DNA from: Kocuria sp. TGY1127_2
GTDB lineage: Bacteria; Actinomycetota; Actinomycetes; Actinomycetales; Micrococcaceae
Length of the DNA: 64,000 bases
Direction: 5' to 3'
Assembly: GCF_013394385.1 (NCBI RefSeq)
Contig: NZ_AP022834.1
Coordinates: 1,550,001 to 1,614,000, forward strand
The notes under the pieces were generated by a model that was given only the letters and a program-made list of their open reading frames with translations, searched no databases and had not been told where the DNA came from. Position 1 is the first letter of the stretch, and every line of letters begins with the position of its first letter. The position numbers were made by a program, and so were the translations under genes. Shown one piece after another: positions 8,594 to 17,503 of this stretch.

Positions 8594-9031
8594 TCAGAGA
8601 AGGTCCTCACTGTCCAAAATCACGGTAAATGGGCCGTCGTTGACGAGTTCTACCTTCATATCCGCTCCGAATCGGCCGGTCTCAACCCTCGCGCCCAATT
8701 CCCGAAGGGCCGAGACATACTGATTGAAAAGCGGTTCGGATACGGCCCCTGGGGCCGCCTTGGACCACGACGGACGCCGCCCCTTCCTGACATCACCGTA
8801 GAGAGTGAATTGGCTGACCGCGAGAACCGGAGCCGCCTCGTCGGCGCAAGATTTCTCACCGTCCAGAAGCCTGAGGTTCCAAGTCTTCTCCGCGAGCTTG
8901 GCGATTTCGGCGTCTCCGTCGTGGTGAGTGATTCCGACGAGGGCGAGGAGACCAGGCTCTTGGATTCCTCCCACGACCTCATCTGAAACCGTGACACTCG
9001 CGCGTTCGACTCTCTGCAGAATTATTCGCAT
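8594..9031 (-). CDS. dtd: D-aminoacyl-tRNA deacylase
   Basis: 145-aa enzyme that hydrolyses D-aminoacyl-tRNAs (and Gly-tRNA-Ala), a proofreading step after tRNA charging. It starts with the canonical [15 protein letters not shown] and contains [12 protein letters not shown], the catalytic-region motif [17 protein letters not shown], and a GP motif in [11 protein letters not shown] at the C-terminus, where the family has the cis-Gly-Pro that screens chirality. The length equals the family norm. It is 34 bases from the rarA start on the same strand; a joint transcript with rarA is likely. Confidence 0.94.
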   Translation of the reverse strand: MRIILQRVERASVTVSDEVVGGIQEPGLLALVGITHHDGDAEIAKLAEKTWNLRLLDGEKSCADEAAPVLAVSQFTLYGDVRKGRRPSWSKAAPGAVSEPLFNQYVSALRELGARVETGRFGADMKVELVNDGPFTVILDSEDLL

Positions 9032-9111
9032 GCGGCCAGTTTAGACAAGGGGCTGAAATTCTCTGGCGTCGATCTCACTGGCCCGGCGAAAGACGACTTC
9101 TTGCTCTCGTG

Positions 9112-9513
9112 TCAGTATCCAAACAGAGTCGGGATGGCGATGGACCCTGCTCCGAAAGCCAGGACGACCGCAGCCAAACACAGCAAGAGTAAGTCATATT
9201 CCGGCCCACCGGACGATGCCCAGTACGTGCTGTGCCATTTGAAAACATGCATGCTCGTCGTGATCATCATCAGCAAGATCACTCCGATTCCGGCCCACTG
9301 CGCCAGAACACCGGTCGTGAAGGATAGCGCCGCGGCGAGTTCGGCAACGGTGACGAACCACGCCGCCGGAACATTGAGACCATCATTTTTCGCAAAGCCG
9401 CGGACGTCCTTGGCCTTCACCCAGAACTCACGAAAAAACGCCACGGCGAGCACGGCACGTACCAGCAAAAGAACAACCGCTGCGATGAGCGGTGGAACAG
9501 TCATCATCCTCAT
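9112..9513 (-). CDS. DoxX family membrane protein
   Basis: 133-aa membrane protein with four predicted helices (about residues 4-24, 50-70, 72-90 and 108-128). It contains the DoxX-like segment VAFFREFWVKAKDVRGFAKNDGL and short loops. DoxX relatives act in thiosulfate/quinone redox or thiol-stress membrane complexes, but the substrate here cannot be read from the sequence. Starts at ATG 9513 or the two in-frame ATGs just downstream (MRMMT) are all possible. It is a single gene between dtd and the cyclohexane-type operon. Confidence 0.75.
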   Translation of the reverse strand: MRMMTVPPLIAAVVLLLVRAVLAVAFFREFWVKAKDVRGFAKNDGLNVPAAWFVTVAELAAALSFTTGVLAQWAGIGVILLMMITTSMHVFKWHSTYWASSGGPEYDLLLLCLAAVVLAFGAGSIAIPTLFGY

Positions 9514-9683
9514 TCATCCCTTCTGCAGCGAGGACCGCTCGTGAACGAACACCGGTACCTCACTTCCCTAGCCACATCGAAGATGCTGTGCTCGAGGACG
9601 CTAGAGAAGAACAACTCTAGCAAGCTCTGATAAGCCCCGGTAGGTATCCCCGCGAAGGCCCCTCTGCGATGAGCCCGCATCAG

Positions 9684-9702
9684 CGCCCCCTTTAAAAGGG
9701 CG
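9684..9702 (-). terminator. short hairpin after the four-gene operon
   Basis: CGCCC / GGGCG arms flank a T/A-rich loop, 16 bases past the stop of the dienoyl-CoA reductase gene. A second small dyad (CTAGAG-N8-CTCTAG) lies at 9601-9620. Either could end the operon transcript. No gene lies in 9514-9717. Confidence 0.4.
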
Positions 9703-9717
9703 TCAAGGCACGAACGC

Positions 9718-11763
9718 TCAGATCGCGGTGAGACGGCGGGCCGCTGCCAGGCCTTCGCTCGTCGCGCGTACGGCGTCCACGGCGCGCGCCTCTCGTGCCC
9801 CGCCGACCACTTCGAAGGGAACGCCCGTGGCCTCGAGCCGTGCTGAGAGCGGATCAGAGGATTCCTGGCCCGCGCAGACGACCACGGTGTTAGCGGGGAT
9901 CCGTTCGGTCTTCCCCTCGCGGGAAATCTCGACGGCATCGTGCGTGATGCCCACGTAGTCGAGGTCATTGAGCATGGAGACCCCGGCATCACGGAGTACT
10001 CCGACGTTGACCCATCGGGTCGTCTTGCCTGTCCCCTGACCGAAGCGTCCAGAACGTCGCATGAGGGTCACCTGCTGGCCTGGTCTGGGAGCAGGCCGTG
10101 GGGTCCCCCGTCGCTCGGCGAGAGCGCTCGTGGGGGCAAGAACCGTCGGCTCGACGTCGAATCGCTGCGCGAAACCGACCCACCGCCAAGCGGGATACTC
10201 GGTCTCCACCAGGGAGGCAGCCACATCCACGCCGATACCGCCTCCGCCGATGATCGCCACAGGACCAGGGGCGACTCCGTCACGCAAGGCCTTCTCATAA
10301 CCGATGACATGGGCCTGGTCGGCGCCGGGCAGATCGATACCGCGAGGCCTGACGCCGGTTGCGAGCACGACGCCGTCGAAACCGGCGAGCTCGCCCGCAT
10401 CCGGGGCATGATCGAGCTCGAGACGAACGCCTGCCCGCTTGAGCCGCTCCTCGGCCGCCGCGACCATGACCCCGTAATCCTCCTTGCCGGGAACCCGGGC
10501 GGCAAGCTTGAACTGACCGCCCAGTGCGGGGGAACTCTCGAAGACAGTTACACGATGACCCCGGAGAACCAGGTCCTCGGCCGCGGCCAGCCCGGCCGGG
10601 CCACCGCCTACCACAGCCATGGAACGGGGCTCGGGCGAGGGCTCCAGCGGGAAGCTGGATTCCTGCCCCGCCCGCGGATTGACCAGGCAGGATACGGGGG
10701 TAAAAGACATCGAACGGTCAATGCAGGCCTGATTGCACCCAATGCAGCGGTTGACCAGGCTGGCGTTTCCGGCCAAGGAACGGGCCATCAGGTCCGCATC
10801 CGCGAGGAAAGGCCGGGCCATCGCCACGGCATCGACGCGACCACGGGCCAGAATCTCTTCGGCTTCGGTCAGATCCACGATGCGGTTGGAGGCGATGAAA
10901 GGCAGATCCGGATGAACGGCATGAACGACGTCGGCGACGCGCTCACCATACGCGACCCAAGCACCGTGAGGAATCGAGGACTGTACGGTCGGGACCCGGG
11001 ACTCGTGCCACCCCACCCCCATGCTCAGCGCATCGGCTCCCTCATCCGCCAATGCCAGGGCGAAGGCATCGACCTCCTCGGGAACCGTGGAGCCCGGCAT
11101 CAGGTCCTCAACGGAGAGCCGGACGATCACAGGTATGTCCGAGCCTACGGCCTCCCGCACGGCCCGCAAGACTGCAAGTGGAAAGCGCATTCGGGCCCCG
11201 GCATCTCCACCCCAGGCATCTTCTCGGACGTTGGTCAGCGGGGAGAGAAATTGATTGAGCAGGTACCCCTCGGAGGCCATGATTTCCACGGCATCGAAGC
11301 CAGCAGCTCGGGCCGCTGCGGCCGCTGCGGCAAAATCGTCAATCGTAGAGCGTATCCCGGCCTCGTCGAGCTCCGTGGGAACGATGCCGCGCGCCGCACC
11401 CCACGGGATCGGTGACGGCGCGACGGCCCAGTCGCCGACCGCGTAGCGACCGGCGTGGAAGAGCTGGGCGGCAATCAGCCCATTCTCGGCGTGTACGGCT
11501 TTGACGGCCTCCGCGAGGCTCGCGATCACGGCCGGATCGGTGAGCACTACGTAGTCCTCGCCACCGGATCCGGCGTGGTTGACTGCGAGTCCGCCCGTGA
11601 CCATCAGACCTGCCCCGCCCCGGGCACGCTCTGCGTAGAACGCGCCCAGGGCGGTTGCATCGTGCTCGCGGCCCGTGTGCATGGAGCCCATTACAATGCG
11701 ATGCGGAAGCCTCAGATTCCCGACGGCGAGGGGTGTTGCGATGCGAGGAAAAGGAGTGCTCAC
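9718..11763 (-). CDS. 2,4-dienoyl-CoA reductase-like flavoprotein (old yellow enzyme family, FadH type)
   Basis: 681-aa iron-sulfur flavoenzyme. An N-terminal FMN-binding TIM barrel (about residues 1-340) starts with FPRIATPLAVGNLRLPHRIVMGSMHT. The Cys cluster CIGCNQACIDRSMSFTPVSC binds one [4Fe-4S]. A FAD/NAD(P)-binding half follows, with VVGGGPAGLAAAEDLVLRG and VAIIGGGGIGVDVA. The family reduces 2,4-dienoyl-CoA with NADPH. The GTG start overlaps the stop of the upstream SDR gene by 4 bases, so it is the last gene of the operon starting at 16883. In that context it probably reduces a cyclic (cyclohexadiene) carbonyl-CoA intermediate rather than a linear fatty acid; that is inference from the operon, not from its residues. 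Confidence 0.88.
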   Translation of the reverse strand: MSTPFPRIATPLAVGNLRLPHRIVMGSMHTGREHDATALGAFYAERARGGAGLMVTGGLAVNHAGSGGEDYVVLTDPAVIASLAEAVKAVHAENGLIAAQLFHAGRYAVGDWAVAPSPIPWGAARGIVPTELDEAGIRSTIDDFAAAAAAARAAGFDAVEIMASEGYLLNQFLSPLTNVREDAWGGDAGARMRFPLAVLRAVREAVGSDIPVIVRLSVEDLMPGSTVPEEVDAFALALADEGADALSMGVGWHESRVPTVQSSIPHGAWVAYGERVADVVHAVHPDLPFIASNRIVDLTEAEEILARGRVDAVAMARPFLADADLMARSLAGNASLVNRCIGCNQACIDRSMSFTPVSCLVNPRAGQESSFPLEPSPEPRSMAVVGGGPAGLAAAEDLVLRGHRVTVFESSPALGGQFKLAARVPGKEDYGVMVAAAEERLKRAGVRLELDHAPDAGELAGFDGVVLATGVRPRGIDLPGADQAHVIGYEKALRDGVAPGPVAIIGGGGIGVDVAASLVETEYPAWRWVGFAQRFDVEPTVLAPTSALAERRGTPRPAPRPGQQVTLMRRSGRFGQGTGKTTRWVNVGVLRDAGVSMLNDLDYVGITHDAVEISREGKTERIPANTVVVCAGQESSDPLSARLEATGVPFEVVGGAREARAVDAVRATSEGLAAARRLTAI

Positions 11764-12578
11764 TCCTGCCCGAACACCGCCTCGCGCAAGGGTTCCTTGG
11801 TGTCGGCCCAGTAGGGCGGGGCGATCACGGACAGTCCACCGTCGACGTTAAGCACCTGGCCCGTGATGTATCCGGCCTGCTCCGAAAGCAAGAACAGCGC
11901 CGCTTGGGCCATGTCCTCAGCGGTGGCCGGGCGGCCCAGCGGCAACTTCTCCACCACGGAGTCGATGTCTGCCATGCCCGGGACCTTGTTGTAGAAGAAG
12001 TCCAGGGAGTCCGTGTCGATCAGGCCGCCGTTGACGGCGTTGACAGTGATATTGCGCGGACCGAACTCGACGGCCATGTAACGCATGTACTGCTCGCCCA
12101 TGGCCTTGGCGGCTCCGAGGGCCGCGTACGTCGGGAAGGCTGAATGCGATCCGTAGCTGGACATGTAGACGATCTTTCCGCCGTCACGCATGCGTTCGGC
12201 GGCGCGCTGCGCCCCGAGCACGAAACTGCGGACGTTCATCGCGTAGCTTCGGTCCAGATGGTGAACTTTCAGGTCTTTGACCGGTTTGAATGCAGAGGCC
12301 GCGGCATTGGCTACGAACGCATCCACATGGTCATAAGCGGCATCCACTGCCGCGAAGAGCTCGTCGACGCCCTCGGGGGACTCGACGTCGGCCTGGACCG
12401 TGATCCCGCCACCGCCCGCTTCACGCACGGCCGCAAGAGACTCCTCAGCGAGTTCGGAATTGGCCTTGTAGTTGATGACCAGATGGGCACCCTGCGCACC
12501 TAGCCGCTGGGCCAACAACCTGCCGATTCCTCGGCTGGCCCCGGTAATGACGATGACGCGAGGAGATTCGCTCACCAC
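11760..12578 (-). CDS. SDR-family enoyl reductase, probable 1-cyclohexenylcarbonyl-CoA reductase (ChcA-like)
   Basis: 272-aa short-chain dehydrogenase with the Rossmann motif TGASRGIG (residues 12-19). The catalytic pair is Tyr151 and Lys158, spaced Y-x6-K as in enoyl reductases such as FabL, not the usual Y-x3-K of ketoreductases. The segment NAVNGGLIDTDSLDFF also resembles FabL. ChcA of ansatrienin producers, from memory, is an SDR of about this size that reduces 1-cyclohexenylcarbonyl-CoA with NADPH. The GTG start has GGAGG before it and overlaps the acyl-CoA dehydrogenase stop by 7 bases; the stop overlaps the next gene by 4. The enoyl-reductase assignment is well supported; the exact substrate is inferred. 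Confidence 0.78.
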   Translation of the reverse strand: MVSESPRVIVITGASRGIGRLLAQRLGAQGAHLVINYKANSELAEESLAAVREAGGGGITVQADVESPEGVDELFAAVDAAYDHVDAFVANAAASAFKPVKDLKVHHLDRSYAMNVRSFVLGAQRAAERMRDGGKIVYMSSYGSHSAFPTYAALGAAKAMGEQYMRYMAVEFGPRNITVNAVNGGLIDTDSLDFFYNKVPGMADIDSVVEKLPLGRPATAEDMAQAALFLLSEQAGYITGQVLNVDGGLSVIAPPYWADTKEPLREAVFGQE

Positions 12579-13741
12579 TGTCCTCCTTCGGTAGAGACGG
12601 TTCCCGAGAGGACGCCTCGGGAGATTACCTGCTTCTGAATCTCGTTGGTTCCCTCTTCGAAACGCTGGGCACGGGCATCCCGGTAGACGCGTTCGATGGG
12701 GTTCTTCTTCCAGTATCCGCGGCCGCCATGAACCTGCAGGGCATTGTCGGTCACGAAAGTGAGCATATCCACGGCGGTGAGTTTCGCAGCGGAAGAGAGC
12801 TCGCCGGCGTCCGGAGCGCCAACCTCGTAGGCACGAGCCGCCTGCATCACCAGCGCTTTGGCCGCGGCAAGGCGCGCATAGTTCTCAGAGAGCATGAACT
12901 GAATCGCCTGGCGCTTGGCCAACGGCTTCCCGAAGGTCACACGCTCGTTCGCGTATTCGATGGCGAGTTCCTGGGCACGTTCGGCCAGCCCGACGCAACT
13001 CATGGCCACTCCGACCCGGCTGGGGGTCAGGAATCCGCCGAGGGCGATCTCGAGACCTTGCCCCTCCGCGCCGAGGCGATAGCGGGCCGGGAAACGTGTC
13101 TCCTCGAAGCGCAGGGTCGCGTGATCGGTTCCGCGCACACCCATCGTCTCGGAGTCGTCAATGACCTCCGCGCCGGGCAGATGATTGGGCATCGTGAAGC
13201 TCACGAGTCCGTCCTTGCCGGAGGTTCCCTCCAGGCGTGCGGTGATCAGCAGGTAATCGGCTTTCACCCCGAAGGTGATCAGATGCTTTTCACCATTCAT
13301 CACGTATTCGTCGCCTTCGCGGCGAACCGTCGTGCCGATATCGGCTCCCGATCCGCGGTCATGCTCGGTCAGGGTGAAGGCCACGCGCTTGTCTGCCTTG
13401 ACCGCGGGAATGAGGACCTCATCCCGCAGCTCCGGGGAGGCGTAAGGAGCCATCGCCCGCCACGTCCCGTTGTTCACGTGCACGAGCATTCGAATGGATG
13501 CGTGGGACTTGGAAATCGCTTCCAGAACCTGAAGGTAATCGGAGAAGGACATCCCGGCCCCACCGAGTTCCTGCGGGGCCGCGAGGGACAGCCATCCACG
13601 CTCGCGAAGTTCGGTCACCAGCTCATCCGGTACCGTGCCGGTGTCCTCGATGCGTTCGGCCCATTCCTCGCCGGGTCCGGCGACCCAAGCTCGCACCTCG
13701 TCCAGGAACTCGCCAAGGTTCAGGGTGTTGTTATCGACCAT
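12572..13741 (-). CDS. acyl-CoA dehydrogenase of the cyclohexanecarbonyl-CoA operon
   Basis: 389-aa FAD enzyme with the acyl-CoA dehydrogenase landmarks: the N-terminal helical domain, FTLTEHDRGSGADIGTTV at the flavin-binding loop, YVMNGEKHLITFG, the C-terminal helix segment FGKPLAKRQAIQFMLSENY, and QVHGGRGYWKKNPIERVYRDAR near the end. I chose MVDNNTLN (ATG 13741), 7 bases after the upstream stop; longer in-frame starts lie inside the upstream gene. In the ansatrienin and phoslactomycin gene sets the matching member (AnsL/PlmL, from memory) is an acyl-CoA dehydrogenase family protein acting on a hydroxycyclohexene carbonyl-CoA. It could work as a dehydrogenase or, run backward, as a reductase. 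Confidence 0.88.
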   Translation of the reverse strand: MVDNNTLNLGEFLDEVRAWVAGPGEEWAERIEDTGTVPDELVTELRERGWLSLAAPQELGGAGMSFSDYLQVLEAISKSHASIRMLVHVNNGTWRAMAPYASPELRDEVLIPAVKADKRVAFTLTEHDRGSGADIGTTVRREGDEYVMNGEKHLITFGVKADYLLITARLEGTSGKDGLVSFTMPNHLPGAEVIDDSETMGVRGTDHATLRFEETRFPARYRLGAEGQGLEIALGGFLTPSRVGVAMSCVGLAERAQELAIEYANERVTFGKPLAKRQAIQFMLSENYARLAAAKALVMQAARAYEVGAPDAGELSSAAKLTAVDMLTFVTDNALQVHGGRGYWKKNPIERVYRDARAQRFEEGTNEIQKQVISRGVLSGTVSTEGGQW

Positions 13742-13748
13742 GCTGATA

Positions 13749-16700
13749 TCAGCTCTCTTTCCGGCCATCGCGGCCGTCGGCGGCGAGGGCCGCTGCGGCC
13801 TCGCGCAAAACGTTCTTCTGAATCTTCCCCGAGGCGTTGCGCGGCATTTCGTCGATATGCTCGACGCGCTCGGGCCAGTAGTACTTCGACACGCCAGCAC
13901 CGGAGAGGTACTCCTGAATGCCGGACAGGTCGAGGGTCCGGTCCTTCTGGGCGTCAACCAGGTAAGCGCAACCGCGTTCACCGAGCCGCGGATCCGGCAT
14001 CGCCACTAGGGCGACGTCGGCCACCAAAGGGTGCCGGAAGAGCAGGTTCTCGATCTCGCTGACCGGAATCTTCTCCCCTCCGCGGTTGATGATGTCTTTG
14101 ACACGGCCAGTGACCTTGAGATAACCGTTCTCGTCTATGACGGCGAGATCGCCCGTCCGGTAGAAGTCATCGTCCGTGAAGACCTCCGCGGTGAGGTCCG
14201 AACGCTCGAGATAGCCGCCGAACAGGGTCGGCGAGGCAAACTCGAAGTTTCCCTCGACGCCCGCGGGAACCTCGTGCCCCTCATCGTCGACGATGCGCAG
14301 GGTGATCCCCGGAAGAGCCCGTCCGTCGGTACCCCACATGCTCTCCGGGACATCGGCGGGGCCCGACAACGTGGCCAGGCAGGTCTCCGTGGTGCCAAAG
14401 GCCCCGAGCACGGAGGTCTCGAGAACCTTCGTAGCCCGCTGGGCCAGTTCGCGCGGAACCGCAGCCCCCGTAGCAACAAAGGTCGTCAGGCTCTCGGGCG
14501 CTTCCCTCTGTCCGGACTCCACGAGCCCGACGAGGTCCATCAGGAACGGGGTCGCGGCCTGGACGAAGGATACCTTAGCCTGCTCGAAGGCCTGATCCAG
14601 GGCCTTCTCTCCTGACCAGATCGGCTGGATCACCTGGGCGACGCCAAGCCGGAAGGCCAATAACATCCCATACAGGAAACCGGTCTGGTGAGCCAGCGGG
14701 CTCGGCACGAAGATCCGATCCTCCGAGCCCAGACCCGAGCGGGCAACGTGCATGGAAGTGGCCTGGCCCAAAGTACGATACGGATGCTGAACACCCTTGG
14801 GTTCGCCCGTGGTACCGGAGGTGAACAGCAATTGGCAGATGTCCTCCTCGCTGGGCATTCGGTCGGCAATGGTTCCCCGATCCGGAGTTACCGAAGCCAG
14901 AGCCCGGTCGTAATAGCGCCAGGTCCAGTCGGAAGCGTTCCAACGAGCTGCCGCCTCCTCTGGAATGGGCGACAGACCCTTGATCCCCTCGCCGCCGCGG
15001 GCCGCGGACTGAACGACCACAATGTTCTCCAGCGCGAGCTTGCGGCCGGTGGCCTCGGCCTCGTCGGCCACGGCCAAGAGTTCGAGAGCGGCGCGGCGGC
15101 CGCGGAACAGGTCGGGCAGGAAGAGGATCTTGGCCTTCGAGCGGACCAAGGTCATGCAAACTTCCCGCGGGCCGAAGACCGGCATGATCGGTGTGACGAC
15201 TGCCCCGATCTGCATCGCCCCCAGTGACACGGCGACGAACTCGCGCCAGTTGGGCAGTTGCACTGCGATGGCGTCGCCGCGGACCGTGCCCAATTCGATG
15301 AGCATCTGCGAGATCCGGTCGGCTTCCTCCTGAAGCTCGGCCCAGCTCGTGGTGGAGGCGGCCTCGCCCTCGGCAACCTCGATCACCGCAGCCTCCTCGG
15401 GGCTCCGCTCCGCGCGTTCTCGCACCAGACGAGGGAATACAGCGTCCTCGTGGGGCACGGCCTCCTCCGGATGCCGGGGAGCAGACTCGAGTGCGGGTTC
15501 GGTGCCGCGCGCGGGTTCAGAATGCTTCTCCCGACGCGGGTCCGAGCCCACTCCGATGCTCAGACCGATGCTCTCCATCGCGTCGAGAAACTCCGGATAT
15601 GAGGTCCGATACGCATGGGGATAGGTCAGGCTGGTGACCCCCTGACACCTCGTAGCGGCCACGGCCAGGGCCATGAGCACACGATGGTCGTTAAAGCTCG
15701 ACAGCGCGGCTCCGGTTCCCCTTCCATTCTCGATGCCGGTGATGTGCAGGGCGGTAGCTTCCTGCTCAGCGTGCCCGCCCAGTCGGTTGACCTGGAGCAT
15801 CGCTGCAACCCGGTCTGATTCCTTGAGGCGAGCATGGCCAACGTTGCGCAGATGGCTCGTGCCATCGGCAAAGCAGGCAAGAGCCGAAAGAACGGGGACC
15901 AGGTCAGGGAAGGTCGTCGCGTCGAGATCGAAGGGCTGGAGGGTCAGGCCATCATGGTGGATACGCACCCATCCGGTCTCCGGATCCCTGGTCAGAGGAA
16001 CCCCCATCTCGGTGACGATGTCGAGGAACTCGGCCTCCGGGTGATCCGCTTCGGCGGAGGTTGCTGTAGTGAGTCCTTCGAGCAGGACGTCGGCCGGGTG
16101 CAACGCAGCAGCCGAGATCCCGAAAGCCGCCGATCCAATATCCGCCGGAATCGTGTAGTCCCGAGCCTTCGGGGTCTGCCCCGCAGGGATTCGGTAAGTC
16201 AGCTCGTCCTCGCTGACCTCGACGTCCAGACCCCAATGGCGCATCAGGCGCAAGGTCAGATCCACGTAGGATCCCTCGTTGAGCTTGCCGCCGGTCACGT
16301 GAATCGTCGTGTCCGTCTCCGCGAAAGGAGCCAGGAGCAATAGGCCTGAGATCCACTGAGAGAGGGTCCCGGCGATCTCGACGTCGCCCCCTCGGGGACG
16401 ACCGGGCTGGACGGTGATCGGCGGGCAGTCATCCTCGGATGAGAGCTCAACGCCCATTTGCTGGAGAGAGTCGAGGAGGGCCTTGATCGGCCGTCGCCGG
16501 AAATACTTCATGCCCGTCAGGGTTATCGGGCTATCGGCCAAGCAAGCCAAGCCAGTGAGGAAGTACAGGGTGGTACCAGAAGCCCCGACATCGAGCAGAC
16601 CTTCACCACCGTCCGATCCACGCTCTCGAATCGGTACGCTACGGAAACGACCACCCGTCCCGGTGACGATATACGCGTCTTTCGTGACGGTGATTCCTAC

Positions 16701-16883
16701 TCCGAGGGCCCGCAAACATGCGATAGTCCATTCGGCCTGCCTGGTGTGCGAGACACCGTGCAGGATACTGACGCCATCGGCTAGCCCGGCCAGAACCAGC
16801 GCGCGATGCACATGGTACTTGGACACTGGAATGCTCAGAGTGCCGGTGACGGATCCTTGATGTTCTGTGGAATTCAACTGCAC
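13749..16883 (-). CDS. fusion of EPSP-synthase-like domain and acyl-CoA ligase (AnsJK/PlmJK-like)
   Basis: 1044-aa two-domain protein. Residues 1 to about 450 are an EPSP-synthase (AroA) fold. Lys22 and Arg27 are kept, as are RRRPI, LKESDR and SFNDHR. But the usual SKS is SKY, the usual N-S/A-G-T loop is GASGTT, and the late KT-x-PD motif is RTSYPE. An acidic Pro/Glu linker (about 455-490) leads to an AMP-forming acyl-CoA ligase with the P-loop LLFTSGTTGEPKG, GAFGTTET, YRTGDLAV, GRVKDIINRGGEKI and the C-terminal Lys in NASGKIQK. It is the first gene of a four-gene operon. Fused or paired proteins of this kind are known from cyclohexanecarbonyl-CoA biosynthesis from shikimate. The start is GTG 16883, without a clear ribosome site; possibly leaderless. 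A plain chorismate-pathway role is unlikely. Confidence 0.88.
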   Translation of the reverse strand: MQLNSTEHQGSVTGTLSIPVSKYHVHRALVLAGLADGVSILHGVSHTRQAEWTIACLRALGVGITVTKDAYIVTGTGGRFRSVPIRERGSDGGEGLLDVGASGTTLYFLTGLACLADSPITLTGMKYFRRRPIKALLDSLQQMGVELSSEDDCPPITVQPGRPRGGDVEIAGTLSQWISGLLLLAPFAETDTTIHVTGGKLNEGSYVDLTLRLMRHWGLDVEVSEDELTYRIPAGQTPKARDYTIPADIGSAAFGISAAALHPADVLLEGLTTATSAEADHPEAEFLDIVTEMGVPLTRDPETGWVRIHHDGLTLQPFDLDATTFPDLVPVLSALACFADGTSHLRNVGHARLKESDRVAAMLQVNRLGGHAEQEATALHITGIENGRGTGAALSSFNDHRVLMALAVAATRCQGVTSLTYPHAYRTSYPEFLDAMESIGLSIGVGSDPRREKHSEPARGTEPALESAPRHPEEAVPHEDAVFPRLVRERAERSPEEAAVIEVAEGEAASTTSWAELQEEADRISQMLIELGTVRGDAIAVQLPNWREFVAVSLGAMQIGAVVTPIMPVFGPREVCMTLVRSKAKILFLPDLFRGRRAALELLAVADEAEATGRKLALENIVVVQSAARGGEGIKGLSPIPEEAAARWNASDWTWRYYDRALASVTPDRGTIADRMPSEEDICQLLFTSGTTGEPKGVQHPYRTLGQATSMHVARSGLGSEDRIFVPSPLAHQTGFLYGMLLAFRLGVAQVIQPIWSGEKALDQAFEQAKVSFVQAATPFLMDLVGLVESGQREAPESLTTFVATGAAVPRELAQRATKVLETSVLGAFGTTETCLATLSGPADVPESMWGTDGRALPGITLRIVDDEGHEVPAGVEGNFEFASPTLFGGYLERSDLTAEVFTDDDFYRTGDLAVIDENGYLKVTGRVKDIINRGGEKIPVSEIENLLFRHPLVADVALVAMPDPRLGERGCAYLVDAQKDRTLDLSGIQEYLSGAGVSKYYWPERVEHIDEMPRNASGKIQKNVLREAAAALAADGRDGRKES

Positions 16884-16890
16884 ATATTCG

Positions 16891-16896
16891 ACGTTA
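16891..16896 (-). promoter_or_regulatory. possible -10 box for a leaderless operon transcript
   Basis: On the minus strand TAACGT, preceded by TGC (extended -10 form), ends 7 bases before the GTG start at 16883. This spacing would put the transcript start at the start codon, matching the missing ribosome site. The -35 is weak (no TTGACA-like hexamer at 17-18 bases). Confidence 0.35.
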
Positions 16897-17503
16897 GCAC
16901 TGTGTCCGGGCCCATCCGTGAACCAGGAAACAAATCAGCACCGATCCAAGGTGGACGAGTGCTTGTCCGTCAGCTCGCGACCGCCGAAATATCCGGTTGC
17001 ACGGCGTAGTCCAAGTCGAATACGAATCCCTGAGCCAGAATGTTTTCACCGTAGCGCCGCACCAGCCCGGACCTTCTGCGGCTCGCTATTCCGATGACTA
17101 GGCACGCAATACATACCGAGGCTCCGAGTTACTTTGGCAACGAATTCAAATCAACGTAACGGGCCCTCATCGACCTCTCACGCAAGCACCCAGGAATATC
17201 AAGGGGAAATGCAACTCCACCTTCGAATCCAGCAACAGTCCAGCCAGTTATTTCCCGGACTTTTTGGACCAGGCCAAAACCGGATCCGGGCTGAAAGTTT
17301 CTTTTCCAGAAGGTGCTCTTGTATGGCTTTTGAATATTTCCACGATGTTGCGGACGACATCAAGAACGCGATTACTCAACGGCCGAACAACGTCGTGCCA
17401 ATAAGACACCTTGATTATTCACTCTACTTTCTTGTCGATTGTAAAACATATGAATTAAGCCTTGGATATAATCGAATACTTTAGGGCGATAATTTCTTCG
17501 TGA
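16897..17503. other. intergenic region, no supportable gene
   Basis: About 600 bases between the ligase-fusion gene and the stop of the efflux pump, both on the minus strand. The GC content drops in the part from about 17300 to 17500. A 116-codon plus-strand frame exists at 17134-17484, but it has no ribosome site, no family resemblance and odd composition. I see nothing else here apart from the upstream region of the operon. Confidence 0.55.

Noticed and set aside
9940-11415. 491-codon plus-strand frame opposite the dienoyl-CoA reductase gene
   Set aside because: Mirror of a real gene in GC-rich DNA; its product has no family likeness, whereas the minus-strand reading has FMN, Fe-S and FAD motifs.
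12728-14062. 444-codon plus-strand frame opposite the acyl-CoA dehydrogenase
   Set aside because: Shadow of the minus-strand genes; spans two of them without a sensible protein.
17134-17484. 116-codon plus-strand frame in the intergenic region
   Set aside because: No ribosome site, no family likeness and low-complexity start; kept only as intergenic.
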